Below are positions 26,801 to 34,643 of a DNA stretch of 64,000 nucleotides, in pieces. Source of the stretch: JBFMCC01 sp037445635 (lineage in GTDB: Bacteria > Chloroflexota > Anaerolineae > Anaerolineales > Villigracilaceae); contig JBBIKC010000003.1 of the NCBI GenBank assembly GCA_037445635.1, positions 62,001 through 126,000 of the forward strand. The letters are read 5' to 3'. Position 1 is the first letter of the stretch. Every line of letters starts with the position of its first letter. The notes beneath the pieces are model-generated. The model saw nothing but the letters and a program-made list of their open reading frames with translations. It did not search any database and was not told the DNA's origin. Position numbers and translations under genes: made by a program.

Positions 26801-29800
26801 GCCCGGACCGCGCCTCCATCGAGGCGCTGGAAGCGTTTGCCGCGCAGGCCTCGCTGACAATCAGCAACTTCTATCGCCTGAACGATTTGAACAGCCGCAT
26901 CGAGTCGCTCTCCTCCGGCTTGCAGCGTCAACAGCGCCTGCTCTCGGTCACCCAGAACGATTTGCCGGTGCTCCTGCGCAAAGACCTCGAACAGACCATC
27001 TCGATCCAGAACCTGGATCAACGCGGCCAGCGCATTCGCGCCGGGCTGGCCATCACCGAGTCGGTCAGCCGTCAGTTGGATGCCTCCTCCGCCTTGCAGG
27101 CGCTTGGGCGCGAGGTGCTCACCCAGCTGGGCATGACCGTGGCCCTCGTCGCCGAGGAGACTCCTGATGGGCCGCACCTGCTTCATGTCCTGGGCGGCGT
27201 TCCGAAAGCCACCAATGTCGAGGCGCTCTTCGGCCAGCGCAATCCCCTGCGGGCCTGTCTGGCATCCGGGGAACCGATCCTGGTGGCAAACATTGACGAG
27301 AGCGACGAGTGGCGCGATGTGCCGCTGTTGACCGGCCTGCGCGCAAAAGGCTTTATCTGCCTGCCGATCGCCATCGAGGGCCGTCCCATGGCGGCCATGC
27401 TGGCCGTCACGCCGGAACCCATGCCTGCCCTGACGGACGAAGACCGGCAGGTGTATTACCAGATCGCGCGGCAGACTTCGGTCGTTTTGCAGAATATCGC
27501 CCTGTTGAACGAAACGCGCCGCCGCCTGCAGGAAGTGAATCTGCTGTTGGACTTCAGCCGCCAGTTGAGCAGTGTGGACCCGAACGCGGTGGTCAAATCG
27601 CTGCTGGACAGCGCCCGCCGCGTCCTGCCTGCGGCGCATGCCGGGACGGTCCTGGTATGGAATCCGCAGGAACTGCGGCTTCTGCCACGCGCCGTCTCGG
27701 GCTATGCCGACAACGCCGGCATGATGCAGATTTCGTACGCGCCGGGTGAAGCCCTGCCGGGCATCGTCTTTGCCAGCGGCCGGCCGCGCCGCGTGGACGA
27801 GGTCAACTTCACGCGGGACTACCCGCTGGAAGCGGAGAATCTCAACCGCTATCGCCAGGCGACAGGCGGGCGCCTGCCGGTCTCGAGCCTTTTGATTCCC
27901 ATCCTGGCCGGCGAGCAGGGCTTGGGCGTACTGGTGCTGGATAACTTTAATACGCCTGCCGCCTTCACACAGGAGGACGAAACCCTGTTGGTCTCGCTTT
28001 CGCAACAGGTGGCGCTTTCTCTCGAGAATGTCCGCCTCGTCCAGGCCACGCAGGAACGCGCCGGTCAATTGCAGGCGCTGACGGATGTGGCCGCGACCAT
28101 CACTTCCAGCCTGAAAAGCAGCGAATTGGTGGCGGGCCTGCTCGACCAATTAAGCCCGGTCCTGCCGTACGACACAGCCACCCTCTGGCTGCGCGAAAAG
28201 GACCGGCTGTATGTCTCGGCGGCGCGCGGCTTCCCCGATACCGAACAACGCCTCGGTCTGAGCGTGGACGTGGCCGACAGTGCGCTGTTCAAGGAAATGA
28301 TCCGCACGAGTCAGGCGATTGCCGTGGGCGATGTGCGCCACGACCCGCGTTTCCCGCCGCTGGAAGCGCCGCGTCTTTCCTGGATGGGCATCCCGCTTCT
28401 GGCCAAAGGCGAACTGATCGGGTTGATCGCGCTCGAACGCTGGCAGGCCAACTCGTTCACGAACGAATCGGTTCAGGTGGCGACCACGTTCGCCAGCCAG
28501 GCGGCCGTGGCGCTCGAAAACGCCCGTCTGTTCGAAGAAAGCGTCAGCCGCGCCGCGGAACTGGATCAGCGTTCTCAGCGCCTGGCCCTGCTGAACCGTT
28601 TCTCGTCCGCCCTGAGCGGCCTGCTGGACGAGGGGCAGATCCAGGAATTGACGGCCAACGAGTTGTTCAGCGCGCTCGGCGCCCTGCGCGTCTCGGTGGT
28701 TGCCTTCGAGCGCGGACAACCGGTGATCAAGGCCATTCTGCCGGTCCCCAAACGTGCCGCGCCCAAGAGCGTTCCCAACGCGCCCATATTCGACCGTCTG
28801 CGTGAATCGGGGGGCGTCTTCTCCGCGGAGGATGTGCGCGCCGAACCCGAATTGGCTCCCTTGCTGGATTTCCTGGGTAGCCAGACGCGCGGCCTGCTCA
28901 TTCTTCCGCTCGGCGCGCCGCCCGAACCGCGCGCCCTGGTCTTCGTGCACGGCGGCGGCGACAGCCGCTTCGGCCTGACCGAGATCGAACTGGCGCGCAC
29001 GATTGGCAACCAGGCCTCCATTGCGTTGGAAAATGCCCGTTTGTATCAATCCACTGTGCGCACCGCGGAACAATTCTCCATCCTGAACCGCGCTTCCAGC
29101 CAGATCAGCGCCAGTCTCGATCCGGAAGAGATTTACAAGGCCGTCCATAGTGCGGCCAAACGGTTGATGCCGGTCGAATCGTTTGTGATTGCCCTGCTGG
29201 ACAAAGAACGACAGGACATCGAAGGCGCTTACTTGATGGACGGTGACACACGTTCGCCTGTCCAGCGGCTGCCTCTTGGCAAAGGCTTGAGCGGAAAAGT
29301 AATCAAGACCGGCGAACCTCTGTTATTGCATAATGCGGAGCAGGCGGACGACCTCGGTGCGGTACCCTACGGAGATGTGCGCGCGCCATTGTCCATTCTG
29401 GCAGTGCCGATGACTCTCGGCGGCGAGACAGTTGGCATGCTCTCGGCGCAGAGTTACCAATCCAACGTCTATACTGTGGAGGATCAGCAAATCCTCAGCA
29501 CGCTGGCCAACCAGGCTATTGTGGCCATTCAAAACGCCCGCCTGTTTGCCGAGACCCAGCGTCTGGCAGAGGAACTCGAACGGCGCGTGGTCGAACGCAC
29601 GGCCCAGTTGCAGCGCGAACAACAGAACACCGAGACCCTCTTGCGCATCCTCACCGAGGTATCCTCCAGCCTCGACCTGGACCGCGCCCTCAATCGCACG
29701 CTGGCGCTGCTCAACGAAGCCATCGGTGCGGAACAAGGCACGATCATGCTGTTACACGCGGAAGATAATCTTCTGCACTATCGCGCCGGTTACGGCTACC

Positions 29801-31284
29801 TGACCGCCAAAGCCACCGCTGAGAGCCGCAGTGTCACACTCAAGGTCGGCGAAGGGCTGGCGGGGTGGGTGGTTGAGAACCGCCAGTCCGCTCTGATTGA
29901 CGACCTGCGCAAGGACCCGCGCTGGGTGCGCAACGCGCAAAGTTCGCGCGATCATCGCAGCGCGATTGTCACGCCGCTGCTGGTCGGCGAGGATGTGATC
30001 GGCGTGCTGATGGCGTTCCATCGTGAGGAGGCGTATTTCAGCGCCGAACTGCTCAACCTGGTCAAGGCCATTGCCGGTCAGGTGGCGGTTGCCATCAACA
30101 ACGCGCACTTGTACGAGTTGATCCGCGACCAGGCCGAACGCTTGGGCACGATGCTGCGCAAGGAACAGGAGGAGGCCAGCCGGTCGCAGGCCATCCTTGA
30201 GGCGGTGGCAGACGGGGTGCTGGTCACCGGCGTTGACAACCGCATCTCGTTCCTCAACTCTTCCGCCGAACGAATTCTCAAATTGCAGGCCGACCGCGTC
30301 CTCCATCAGCCGCTCGAAACCTTTGGCGGCCTGTTTGGCAAAGCGGCCGGCACATGGATGGAAACCATCAGCCGCTGGTCCGACCAGCCCGCCGCCTATC
30401 AGGCCGGGGATACGTATGCGGAACAGATCGAACTTGAAGATAACCGCATCATCCTCGTTCATCTTGCGCCGGTCATGTTGCACAACGAGTTCCTCGGCAC
30501 GGTATCCATCTTCCGCGATATCACGCACGAGGTCGAAGTGGACCGCCTGAAGTCCGAGTTCGTGGCGACCGTCAGCCACGAATTGCGCACGCCGATGACA
30601 TCCATTCGCGGTTATGCCGACATCCTGCTGATGGGCGCGGCCGGCGCGCTGAACGAGAATCAGGCGCACTTCCTGCACATCATCCGCAACAACACCGAGC
30701 GGCTGAACATACTTGTCAACGATCTGCTCGACATCTCGCGCATCGAGGCCGGACGCGTGACCCTCTCGCCCCAGCCGCTTGATCTGCGCGAAGTGGCCGA
30801 AGACGTGATCGCGGACATCCTGCGGCGTTCACAGGAGGAGAACAAACCGATGGCGCTCTCCCTCGAAGCGCCCAGGGACCTGCCGCGCGTGTACGGCGAC
30901 ACCGAGCGCGTCCGCCAGATTCTCGACAACCTGGTGGACAATGCCTACCACTACACCCCGGAGAACGGGCAGATCCTTGTCCGCATCCATACGCCGAACG
31001 GCGGCGAAGAGGTGCAGGTGGATGTCAAAGACAACGGCGTCGGAATCTCTCCGGAAGACCAGCCGCGCGTCTTCGAGCGTTTTTATCGCGGCGAACATCC
31101 GCTGGTTCTGGCCACGCCGGGCACCGGTCTCGGCCTGCCGATCGTCAAGCAGTTGATCGAAATGCACCAGGGACGTATCTGGATGGATAGTAAGGGTATA
31201 CCGGGCGAAGGCAGCACATTCTCGTTTACGTTGCCGATCTATGAATCTGGAAAGGGAAAGAATGGCAAAAATACTGATCGCTGA
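23845..31284 (+). CDS. Giant multi-GAF sensor histidine kinase
   Basis: A 2479-residue kinase. One N-terminal transmembrane helix (about 3-27) is followed by a PAS-like region (about 50-125). About eleven GAF domains come in series, roughly at 152-312, 315-488, 495-655, 668-818, 828-1012, 1061-1225, 1228-1398, 1405-1566, 1568-1733, 1738-1905 and 1915-2090, most ending in an AxxxxNARL-type helix. A second PAS (about 2113-2225), HisKA (FVATVSHELRTPMTS, His near 2244) and HATPase_c with N, G1 and G2 boxes (NAYHYTP, DNGVGIS, GTGLGLP) finish it. The long GAF ladder should integrate many signals or act as a signalling rod. Its stop overlaps the receiver gene at 31262. Confidence 0.93.
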   Translation: MFAGLSLGVGLILAGLVFVLLVWLLLKLSSRAPLEGRTALQSFPPPESQSSESVLIIEPGGRVEFINAPARQAFGMADDEAPDLERLMRRVRPAEEFLDLCIAPGQKRFSVNGRLMEASSYQVPGPYPLMLVSLRGLDLAPLLEGGEGAPNAVLKVVADFTQSIFASLEFNDTLLAIFQNVGRLVAADRMEIKVWDAAAQAFVPYRFEGESGLPRVVKSARAQFSGFTDSLASGRQALFLPDVKSAPGSEEIERSGLAAYLGIPLQVGSELVGTLEIGQTTHATLGERDLELVTLLAGQAAVAIRNARLFEAEQKRIGELRGLSNLAQSSASIQDSKELFTRLVDSIAPLFNVEIVGFLLYDETEHALEGLMPFKGLPPNVVNIYRTVIKPGSPADRLLVKRELILMTDAARDLTMHELGLHDLAMLASLREAAFVPLLSGERLLGYLQLANHRGGTSAFTADELHLARTVADQAAAAIENAVLVQDSRLNSRRSEALDRIARLVISPAPLDVVLQSSVQELAALLQVDAAAVFLLDDEHPGLRLAPSSIWGLSPEQAKPLQRIEFHEDDFLGSVSSTRQPFLSGRLTVDERVNSLYIRNFGALGMESIVVLPLVARDRNVGEFMFASRQADFFKASDLQVLTTAGGLIAAAVEGASLLHQTDESLRRRVDQLMAVTRVTRELNSTLDLDRLLEVIHTESLRTTRAGCGTLLLLDPASGPQDPRVVYSLGCNENPLSPLTRQVLATGQPLLVADTGTWQYPPPHEGVGSALVVPVTQQGKTVGLLHLHAEQPNFFDQIALETAQTLAAQAALALANARRYQEERQRAENLRRRAETLARFTDTHYSINFEQPLEQSLQAIAEGIQEATQFQVVLFSVYEPETGLLRRVAGVGLPPDTLNDLLSRKQPLQSVQQLLKAEFKVSRSYFIPADQTPVIPADVHSVVVGSKTENAPNAWDPDDFMLTLLEDAAGNPLGLLSVDAPRDGMRPDRASIEALEAFAAQASLTISNFYRLNDLNSRIESLSSGLQRQQRLLSVTQNDLPVLLRKDLEQTISIQNLDQRGQRIRAGLAITESVSRQLDASSALQALGREVLTQLGMTVALVAEETPDGPHLLHVLGGVPKATNVEALFGQRNPLRACLASGEPILVANIDESDEWRDVPLLTGLRAKGFICLPIAIEGRPMAAMLAVTPEPMPALTDEDRQVYYQIARQTSVVLQNIALLNETRRRLQEVNLLLDFSRQLSSVDPNAVVKSLLDSARRVLPAAHAGTVLVWNPQELRLLPRAVSGYADNAGMMQISYAPGEALPGIVFASGRPRRVDEVNFTRDYPLEAENLNRYRQATGGRLPVSSLLIPILAGEQGLGVLVLDNFNTPAAFTQEDETLLVSLSQQVALSLENVRLVQATQERAGQLQALTDVAATITSSLKSSELVAGLLDQLSPVLPYDTATLWLREKDRLYVSAARGFPDTEQRLGLSVDVADSALFKEMIRTSQAIAVGDVRHDPRFPPLEAPRLSWMGIPLLAKGELIGLIALERWQANSFTNESVQVATTFASQAAVALENARLFEESVSRAAELDQRSQRLALLNRFSSALSGLLDEGQIQELTANELFSALGALRVSVVAFERGQPVIKAILPVPKRAAPKSVPNAPIFDRLRESGGVFSAEDVRAEPELAPLLDFLGSQTRGLLILPLGAPPEPRALVFVHGGGDSRFGLTEIELARTIGNQASIALENARLYQSTVRTAEQFSILNRASSQISASLDPEEIYKAVHSAAKRLMPVESFVIALLDKERQDIEGAYLMDGDTRSPVQRLPLGKGLSGKVIKTGEPLLLHNAEQADDLGAVPYGDVRAPLSILAVPMTLGGETVGMLSAQSYQSNVYTVEDQQILSTLANQAIVAIQNARLFAETQRLAEELERRVVERTAQLQREQQNTETLLRILTEVSSSLDLDRALNRTLALLNEAIGAEQGTIMLLHAEDNLLHYRAGYGYLTAKATAESRSVTLKVGEGLAGWVVENRQSALIDDLRKDPRWVRNAQSSRDHRSAIVTPLLVGEDVIGVLMAFHREEAYFSAELLNLVKAIAGQVAVAINNAHLYELIRDQAERLGTMLRKEQEEASRSQAILEAVADGVLVTGVDNRISFLNSSAERILKLQADRVLHQPLETFGGLFGKAAGTWMETISRWSDQPAAYQAGDTYAEQIELEDNRIILVHLAPVMLHNEFLGTVSIFRDITHEVEVDRLKSEFVATVSHELRTPMTSIRGYADILLMGAAGALNENQAHFLHIIRNNTERLNILVNDLLDISRIEAGRVTLSPQPLDLREVAEDVIADILRRSQEENKPMALSLEAPRDLPRVYGDTERVRQILDNLVDNAYHYTPENGQILVRIHTPNGGEEVQVDVKDNGVGISPEDQPRVFERFYRGEHPLVLATPGTGLGLPIVKQLIEMHQGRIWMDSKGIPGEGSTFSFTLPIYESGKGKNGKNTDR

Positions 31285-31636
31285 AGACGAACCCGATATT
31301 CGTGATTTGGTGGCCTTCACCCTGCGCTTCGCCGGATATGAAGTGGTCGCGGCCTCCAACGGCGAGGAGGCTGTGGAACTGGCGCCCCGCGAGAACCCCG
31401 ATCTCATCCTGATGGATGTTCGTATGCCGCGCATGACCGGCTACGACGCCTGCCGTGTGATGAAGGCCGACCCTAATTTGAAGGACATTCCCATCGTGTT
31501 CCTGTCAGCCAAGGGACAGGAATCCGAGATTCAGACCGGACTCGAAGTGGGCGCAGAGGAGTACCTGCTCAAGCCCTTTGCCCCCGATCAGTTGACCGAC
31601 CGCGTGCGCGCCATCCTGGCGAAATTTGGAAAGTGA
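31262..31636 (+). CDS. Single-domain response regulator
   Basis: A 124-residue receiver with no output domain. The acidic pair is IAEDEPD, phospho-acceptor Asp lies in LILMDVRMPR, the switch Thr/Ser in VFLSAKG and Lys in LLKPFAPD. GGAAAGGGAAAG just upstream supports the ATG at 31262, inside the 3' end of the kinase gene (23-bp overlap). It should take phosphate from the giant kinase and work by protein contact, as CheY-like or DivK-like proteins do. Confidence 0.9.
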   Translation: MAKILIAEDEPDIRDLVAFTLRFAGYEVVAASNGEEAVELAPRENPDLILMDVRMPRMTGYDACRVMKADPNLKDIPIVFLSAKGQESEIQTGLEVGAEEYLLKPFAPDQLTDRVRAILAKFGK

Positions 31637-31677
31637 AATCAGGGAGCAGATGAGTAAATCAGCCAATGAGCGACTTT

Positions 31678-31739
31678 CACTTTGGAGTCGGACGGCTTGC
31701 TGTCCAGGTTGCCAGGAGCAATCTCCTGCACTCCAAAGT
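31678..31739. repeat. Cloverleaf palindromic element (three nested stems)
   Basis: An outer stem ACTTTGGAGT/ACTCCAAAGT (31679-31688 and 31730-31739) encloses two hairpins, GGACGGC/GCTGTCC (31690-31705) and CAGGAG/CTCCTG (31713-31728). On both sides lie AAATCAGC-type octamers (about 31635-31675 and 31741-31795). The structure resembles REP/BIME-type non-autonomous elements. Confidence 0.75.
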
Positions 31740-31797
31740 CGTGATTTACTGGCTTTGTCTTGTTGCTGATTTGACGCTTTGCCGATTTTGAATTGTC

Positions 31798-32577
31798 ATG
31801 AGTGTTATTTTTCTCGACGGCGCAATCGTCCACTACGAGGTACTGGGGAGGGGACGTCCCATCTTCTTCCTGCACGGCTGGGTGGGTTCGTGGAAATACT
31901 GGATTCCCTCCATGCAGGTGGCCTCGGTCTCCTTTCGCGCCTACGCGCTCGACCTGTGGGGGTTCGGCGAAACCGCCCGCAGTACCGAGCGATACACGCT
32001 CGACCAGCAGGCCGACATGCTTCGTCAGTTCATGGACGACCTCGGCATCGGCAAGATCGCTATCGTCGGTCATGGGCTGGGCGGGTTGGTCGGATTCAAC
32101 TTTGCCCGCCGCTTCCAGCAAAATGTGGATCGCATCATGGCCGTCAATTGTCCGATGGATTACGATGCGGTGCACACCCGCCTGCGGAACGGCCAGCCCG
32201 CCGACCTGCTGGAATGGCTCGCCAGCCGCACGCCCGAGGCGGCCGCGGCCCTCTCCGACGCTGCCAAAGCGGACCCGAAGGCGATTACCGCTTCGATGAC
32301 CGGCCTTCACTCCGATAACCTCTTCGGCGCGGTGCGGCAGACCGGCATTCCCTGCCTGCTCGTCTATGGGCAGAACGACCCCGCCATTCCCACGCCGACC
32401 TTGAATCCCATGCCCACCATGATGCACCAGATCGTGCTCGAAAATTCAGGCCACTTCCCGATGATTGACGAGACCACCAAATTCAACCGCCTGCTCACCG
32501 ACTTTCTCGCCCTCGATTCGGGCGTCAGCCCGCAGGAATTGCAGTTGAAGGAAGAGTGGAAGCGCAGAGTAAGATAG
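31798..32577 (+). CDS. Alpha/beta-fold hydrolase homologue lacking the nucleophile serine
   Basis: A 259-residue paralogue of the hydrolase at 19118: HGWVGSWKYW, YALDLWGFGE and SGHFPMIDE match closely. The nucleophile elbow reads GHGLGG (near residue 98), with glycine (GGG codon) where the catalytic serine belongs, so ordinary serine hydrolysis is not expected. The acid and His positions (YGQNDPA, SGHFPM) remain. It may be a pseudo-enzyme or binding protein, or use another mechanism. It follows the cloverleaf element and is the last gene before the thiamine operon. Confidence 0.85.
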   Translation: MSVIFLDGAIVHYEVLGRGRPIFFLHGWVGSWKYWIPSMQVASVSFRAYALDLWGFGETARSTERYTLDQQADMLRQFMDDLGIGKIAIVGHGLGGLVGFNFARRFQQNVDRIMAVNCPMDYDAVHTRLRNGQPADLLEWLASRTPEAAAALSDAAKADPKAITASMTGLHSDNLFGAVRQTGIPCLLVYGQNDPAIPTPTLNPMPTMMHQIVLENSGHFPMIDETTKFNRLLTDFLALDSGVSPQELQLKEEWKRRVR

Positions 32578-32606
32578 GAACCTGTTTTCTCGAAGAAACA
32601 GGTTCC
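32577..32606. repeat. Inverted repeat at the hydrolase stop codon, terminator-like
   Basis: GGAACCTGTTT is mirrored by AAACAGGTTCC around TCTCGAAG, followed by TGTTTTCTTG. The element is similar in kind to the perfect one at 41503-41535 and probably acts as terminator for the hydrolase gene. Confidence 0.6.
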
Positions 32607-32649
32607 TGTTTTCTTGCTCTGGCCGCCGTCTCGGCGGCGATTTTTATGC

Positions 32650-32678
32650 TTGACAGTCCCTCGCGCGCGGCATATACT
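32650..32678 (+). promoter_or_regulatory. Promoter of the thiamine operon
   Basis: A consensus TTGACA (32650-32655) and TATACT (32673-32678) are separated by 17 bases, immediately upstream of the TPP riboswitch. Confidence 0.8.
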
Positions 32679-32689
32679 CACCTCACAAC

Positions 32690-32780
32690 CGAACGGGGAG
32701 CCTGTGAACGGACAGGCTGAGAGGAGCGTCACGCGCTCGACCCGCAACACCTGATCTGGATCATGCCAGCGGAGGGATCG
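32690..32780 (+). promoter_or_regulatory. TPP (THI-box) riboswitch
   Basis: The conserved TPP aptamer elements are present in order: a GGGG start, GGCTGAGA (P3 side), CGACCC, and then ACCTGATCTGGATCATGCCAGCG and GGAGGGA. It binds thiamine pyrophosphate in the nascent RNA. It precedes a terminator hairpin and then thiN-thiB-thiP-thiQ, so high TPP should stop transcription of thiamine salvage genes. Confidence 0.96.
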
Positions 32781-32791
32781 CCATGTATGTC

Positions 32792-32822
32792 AACCATCCT
32801 CCGCCGGGGATGGTTTTGTTTT
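32792..32822 (+). terminator. Riboswitch expression-platform terminator
   Basis: AACCATCC (32792-32799) pairs with GGATGGTT (32808-32815) and is followed by TTTTGTTTT. It lies 12 bases after the TPP aptamer, consistent with control by termination. Confidence 0.85.
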
Positions 32823-32874
32823 CGAGTGTGATTGCGAGGGTGCTCTTTCCCGAAGCAATCTCCTCAAGATTAAG

Positions 32875-33513
32875 ATGCCTCGCTGTCTTATCTTCGCCAA
32901 CGGACACCTGCCCGATCTTGCCGCCGCACACACCCTCGTCCGCGCCGACGACCTCATCATCGCCGCGGATGGCGGGACGCGTCACACGCTTGCGTTGGGG
33001 CTGACGCCCTCGGTCATCATTGGCGACCTCGATTCCATCACACGGGAAGAACGACAAAAGATGGAAGAGATCGGCGTCCAATTGATCCAGCACCCGCGCG
33101 ACAAAAACGAGACCGACCTCGAACTCGCGCTCCAATTTGCGATCGAACAAAGCCATCGCGAAATTGTCATCGTCGCCGCGCTGGGCAACCGCCTCGATCA
33201 AACGTTAGCCAACCTTGCATTACTCACCGACCTTCGCCTTTCGATTTTGGACATCAGACTCGACGACGGAGCGGAGGAAGCCTTCTTCTGCCGCGACCGG
33301 GCCGAAGTCCGCGGACGACGCGGCGACCTCGTTTCGCTCATCCCCTGGGGCGGCGCGGTGACCGGAGTCCGCACGAACGGACTCAAATGGCCGCTGTCCG
33401 ACGAATCGCTGTATCCAGAAAAGACGCGCGGCATCAGCAATGAAATGCTCGCCGAAGCCGCGCAGATCGAAATCACATCGGGCCTCTTGCTCATCGTTCA
33501 TCGTCGAAAATAA
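32875..33513 (+). CDS. thiN: Thiamine pyrophosphokinase
   Basis: A 212-residue TPK. The catalytic domain has IIAADGGTRHTL (about 25-36), SVIIGDLDSI (about 43-52) and HPRDKNETDLELAL (about 71-84), the acidic residues that bind Mg-ATP. The C-terminal thiamine-binding domain contains GDLVSLIPWGGAVTGVRTNGLKWPL. It transfers pyrophosphate from ATP to thiamine, giving TPP. The gene follows the TPP riboswitch and leads the thiamine uptake genes, so imported thiamine is directly converted to cofactor. Confidence 0.95.
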   Translation: MPRCLIFANGHLPDLAAAHTLVRADDLIIAADGGTRHTLALGLTPSVIIGDLDSITREERQKMEEIGVQLIQHPRDKNETDLELALQFAIEQSHREIVIVAALGNRLDQTLANLALLTDLRLSILDIRLDDGAEEAFFCRDRAEVRGRRGDLVSLIPWGGAVTGVRTNGLKWPLSDESLYPEKTRGISNEMLAEAAQIEITSGLLLIVHRRK

Positions 33514-33548
33514 ATCATCAAATCTCTCTGTGGTAAAAGGAGTTTCCA

Positions 33549-34643
33549 ATGAAACGTTTTCTTCTTCTCGCCCTCGTTTTGCTCGCGGCCTGCGCGCCGC
33601 AGACGCCCGCGCTCGAAGCCGTCGTTGCCCCCGAAGCGACGCCCACCGCCGCGGCCGCACCCATTGCCGCGCCCGCCACGCTGACCGTGATGACGCACGA
33701 CTCGTTCGCCATCAGCGAGTCGGTGCTGGCCGCGTTCGAGCAGGCCAACAACATTGACGTTACCTTCCTCGCCGGCGGCGACACAGGCTCGGCGCTCAAC
33801 AAGGTCATCCTCTCCAAGGACGCGCCGCTGGCCGACGTGTTCTACGGCGTGGATAACACCTTTCTCTCGCGCGCCCTCGAGGCGGGCATCTTCGAGCCGT
33901 ACGAGTCGCCCATGCTCGCCAACGTCTCCGCCGAATTCCGCCTCGATCCGCAGAACCGCGCCCTGCCCGTGGATTACGGCGACGTGTGCATCAACTACGA
34001 CAAGGCCTTCTTTGCCAAGAACGACATCCCCGTTCCGACCACACTCGGCGATCTGATCCGTCCCGAATACTACGGCCTGCTGGCGGTCGAGAATCCCGCC
34101 ACATCTTCGCCGGGACTGGCCTTCCTGCTGGCCACCATCGCGCACTTCGGCCCTGAGAATTACATCGGCTACTGGAAAGAACTGCGCGCCAACGGCCTGG
34201 TCGTGGTCAACGACTGGGAGACGGCCTATTACACAAACTTCAGCGGTTCGTCCGGGCACGGGCCGCAGCCGATGGTCGTCTCGTACGCGACCAGCCCCGC
34301 CGCGGAGGTGATCTACGCCGATCATCCGATGGACGAAGCGCCCACCGCGTCCGTCCTCGGACCCGATACCTGCTTCCGTCAAATCGAGTTCGTCGGCATC
34401 CTGGCCGGCACCGCCAACCGCGCCGCGGCCGAGAAGTTCGTGGACTTCATGTTGAGCCTGCCCTTCCAGGAGGACATGCCTCTGCAAATGTTCGTCCTTC
34501 CCGTGGACGAGCAGGCCATCCTGCCCGATTCGTTCTATCAGTTCATTGAATTCCCCTCCCAGCCTGCGACGCTTTCTCCGGACGAAATCGCCGCCAACCG
34601 CGAACGCTGGGTCGAGGAATGGACGCAGGCGGTTTTAAGGTAA
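33549..34643 (+). CDS. thiB: Thiamine ABC transporter substrate-binding lipoprotein
   Basis: A 364-residue lipoprotein. The signal RFLLLALVLLAACAPQ has lipobox Cys near 16. The mature domain is of the ThiB/TbpA type: MTHDSFAISESVLAAFEQ, then FLAGGDTGSALNKVIL, ADVFYGVDNTFLSRAL and PVDYGDVCINYDK. It captures thiamine outside the membrane and delivers it to ThiP. It lies behind thiN and overlaps the thiP start by one base (TAATG). Confidence 0.93.
   Translation: MKRFLLLALVLLAACAPQTPALEAVVAPEATPTAAAAPIAAPATLTVMTHDSFAISESVLAAFEQANNIDVTFLAGGDTGSALNKVILSKDAPLADVFYGVDNTFLSRALEAGIFEPYESPMLANVSAEFRLDPQNRALPVDYGDVCINYDKAFFAKNDIPVPTTLGDLIRPEYYGLLAVENPATSSPGLAFLLATIAHFGPENYIGYWKELRANGLVVVNDWETAYYTNFSGSSGHGPQPMVVSYATSPAAEVIYADHPMDEAPTASVLGPDTCFRQIEFVGILAGTANRAAAEKFVDFMLSLPFQEDMPLQMFVLPVDEQAILPDSFYQFIEFPSQPATLSPDEIAANRERWVEEWTQAVLR

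Noticed and set aside
25603..28149. 848-codon antisense frame within the giant kinase
   Set aside because: Antisense shadow arising from the codon bias of the repeated GAF domains.
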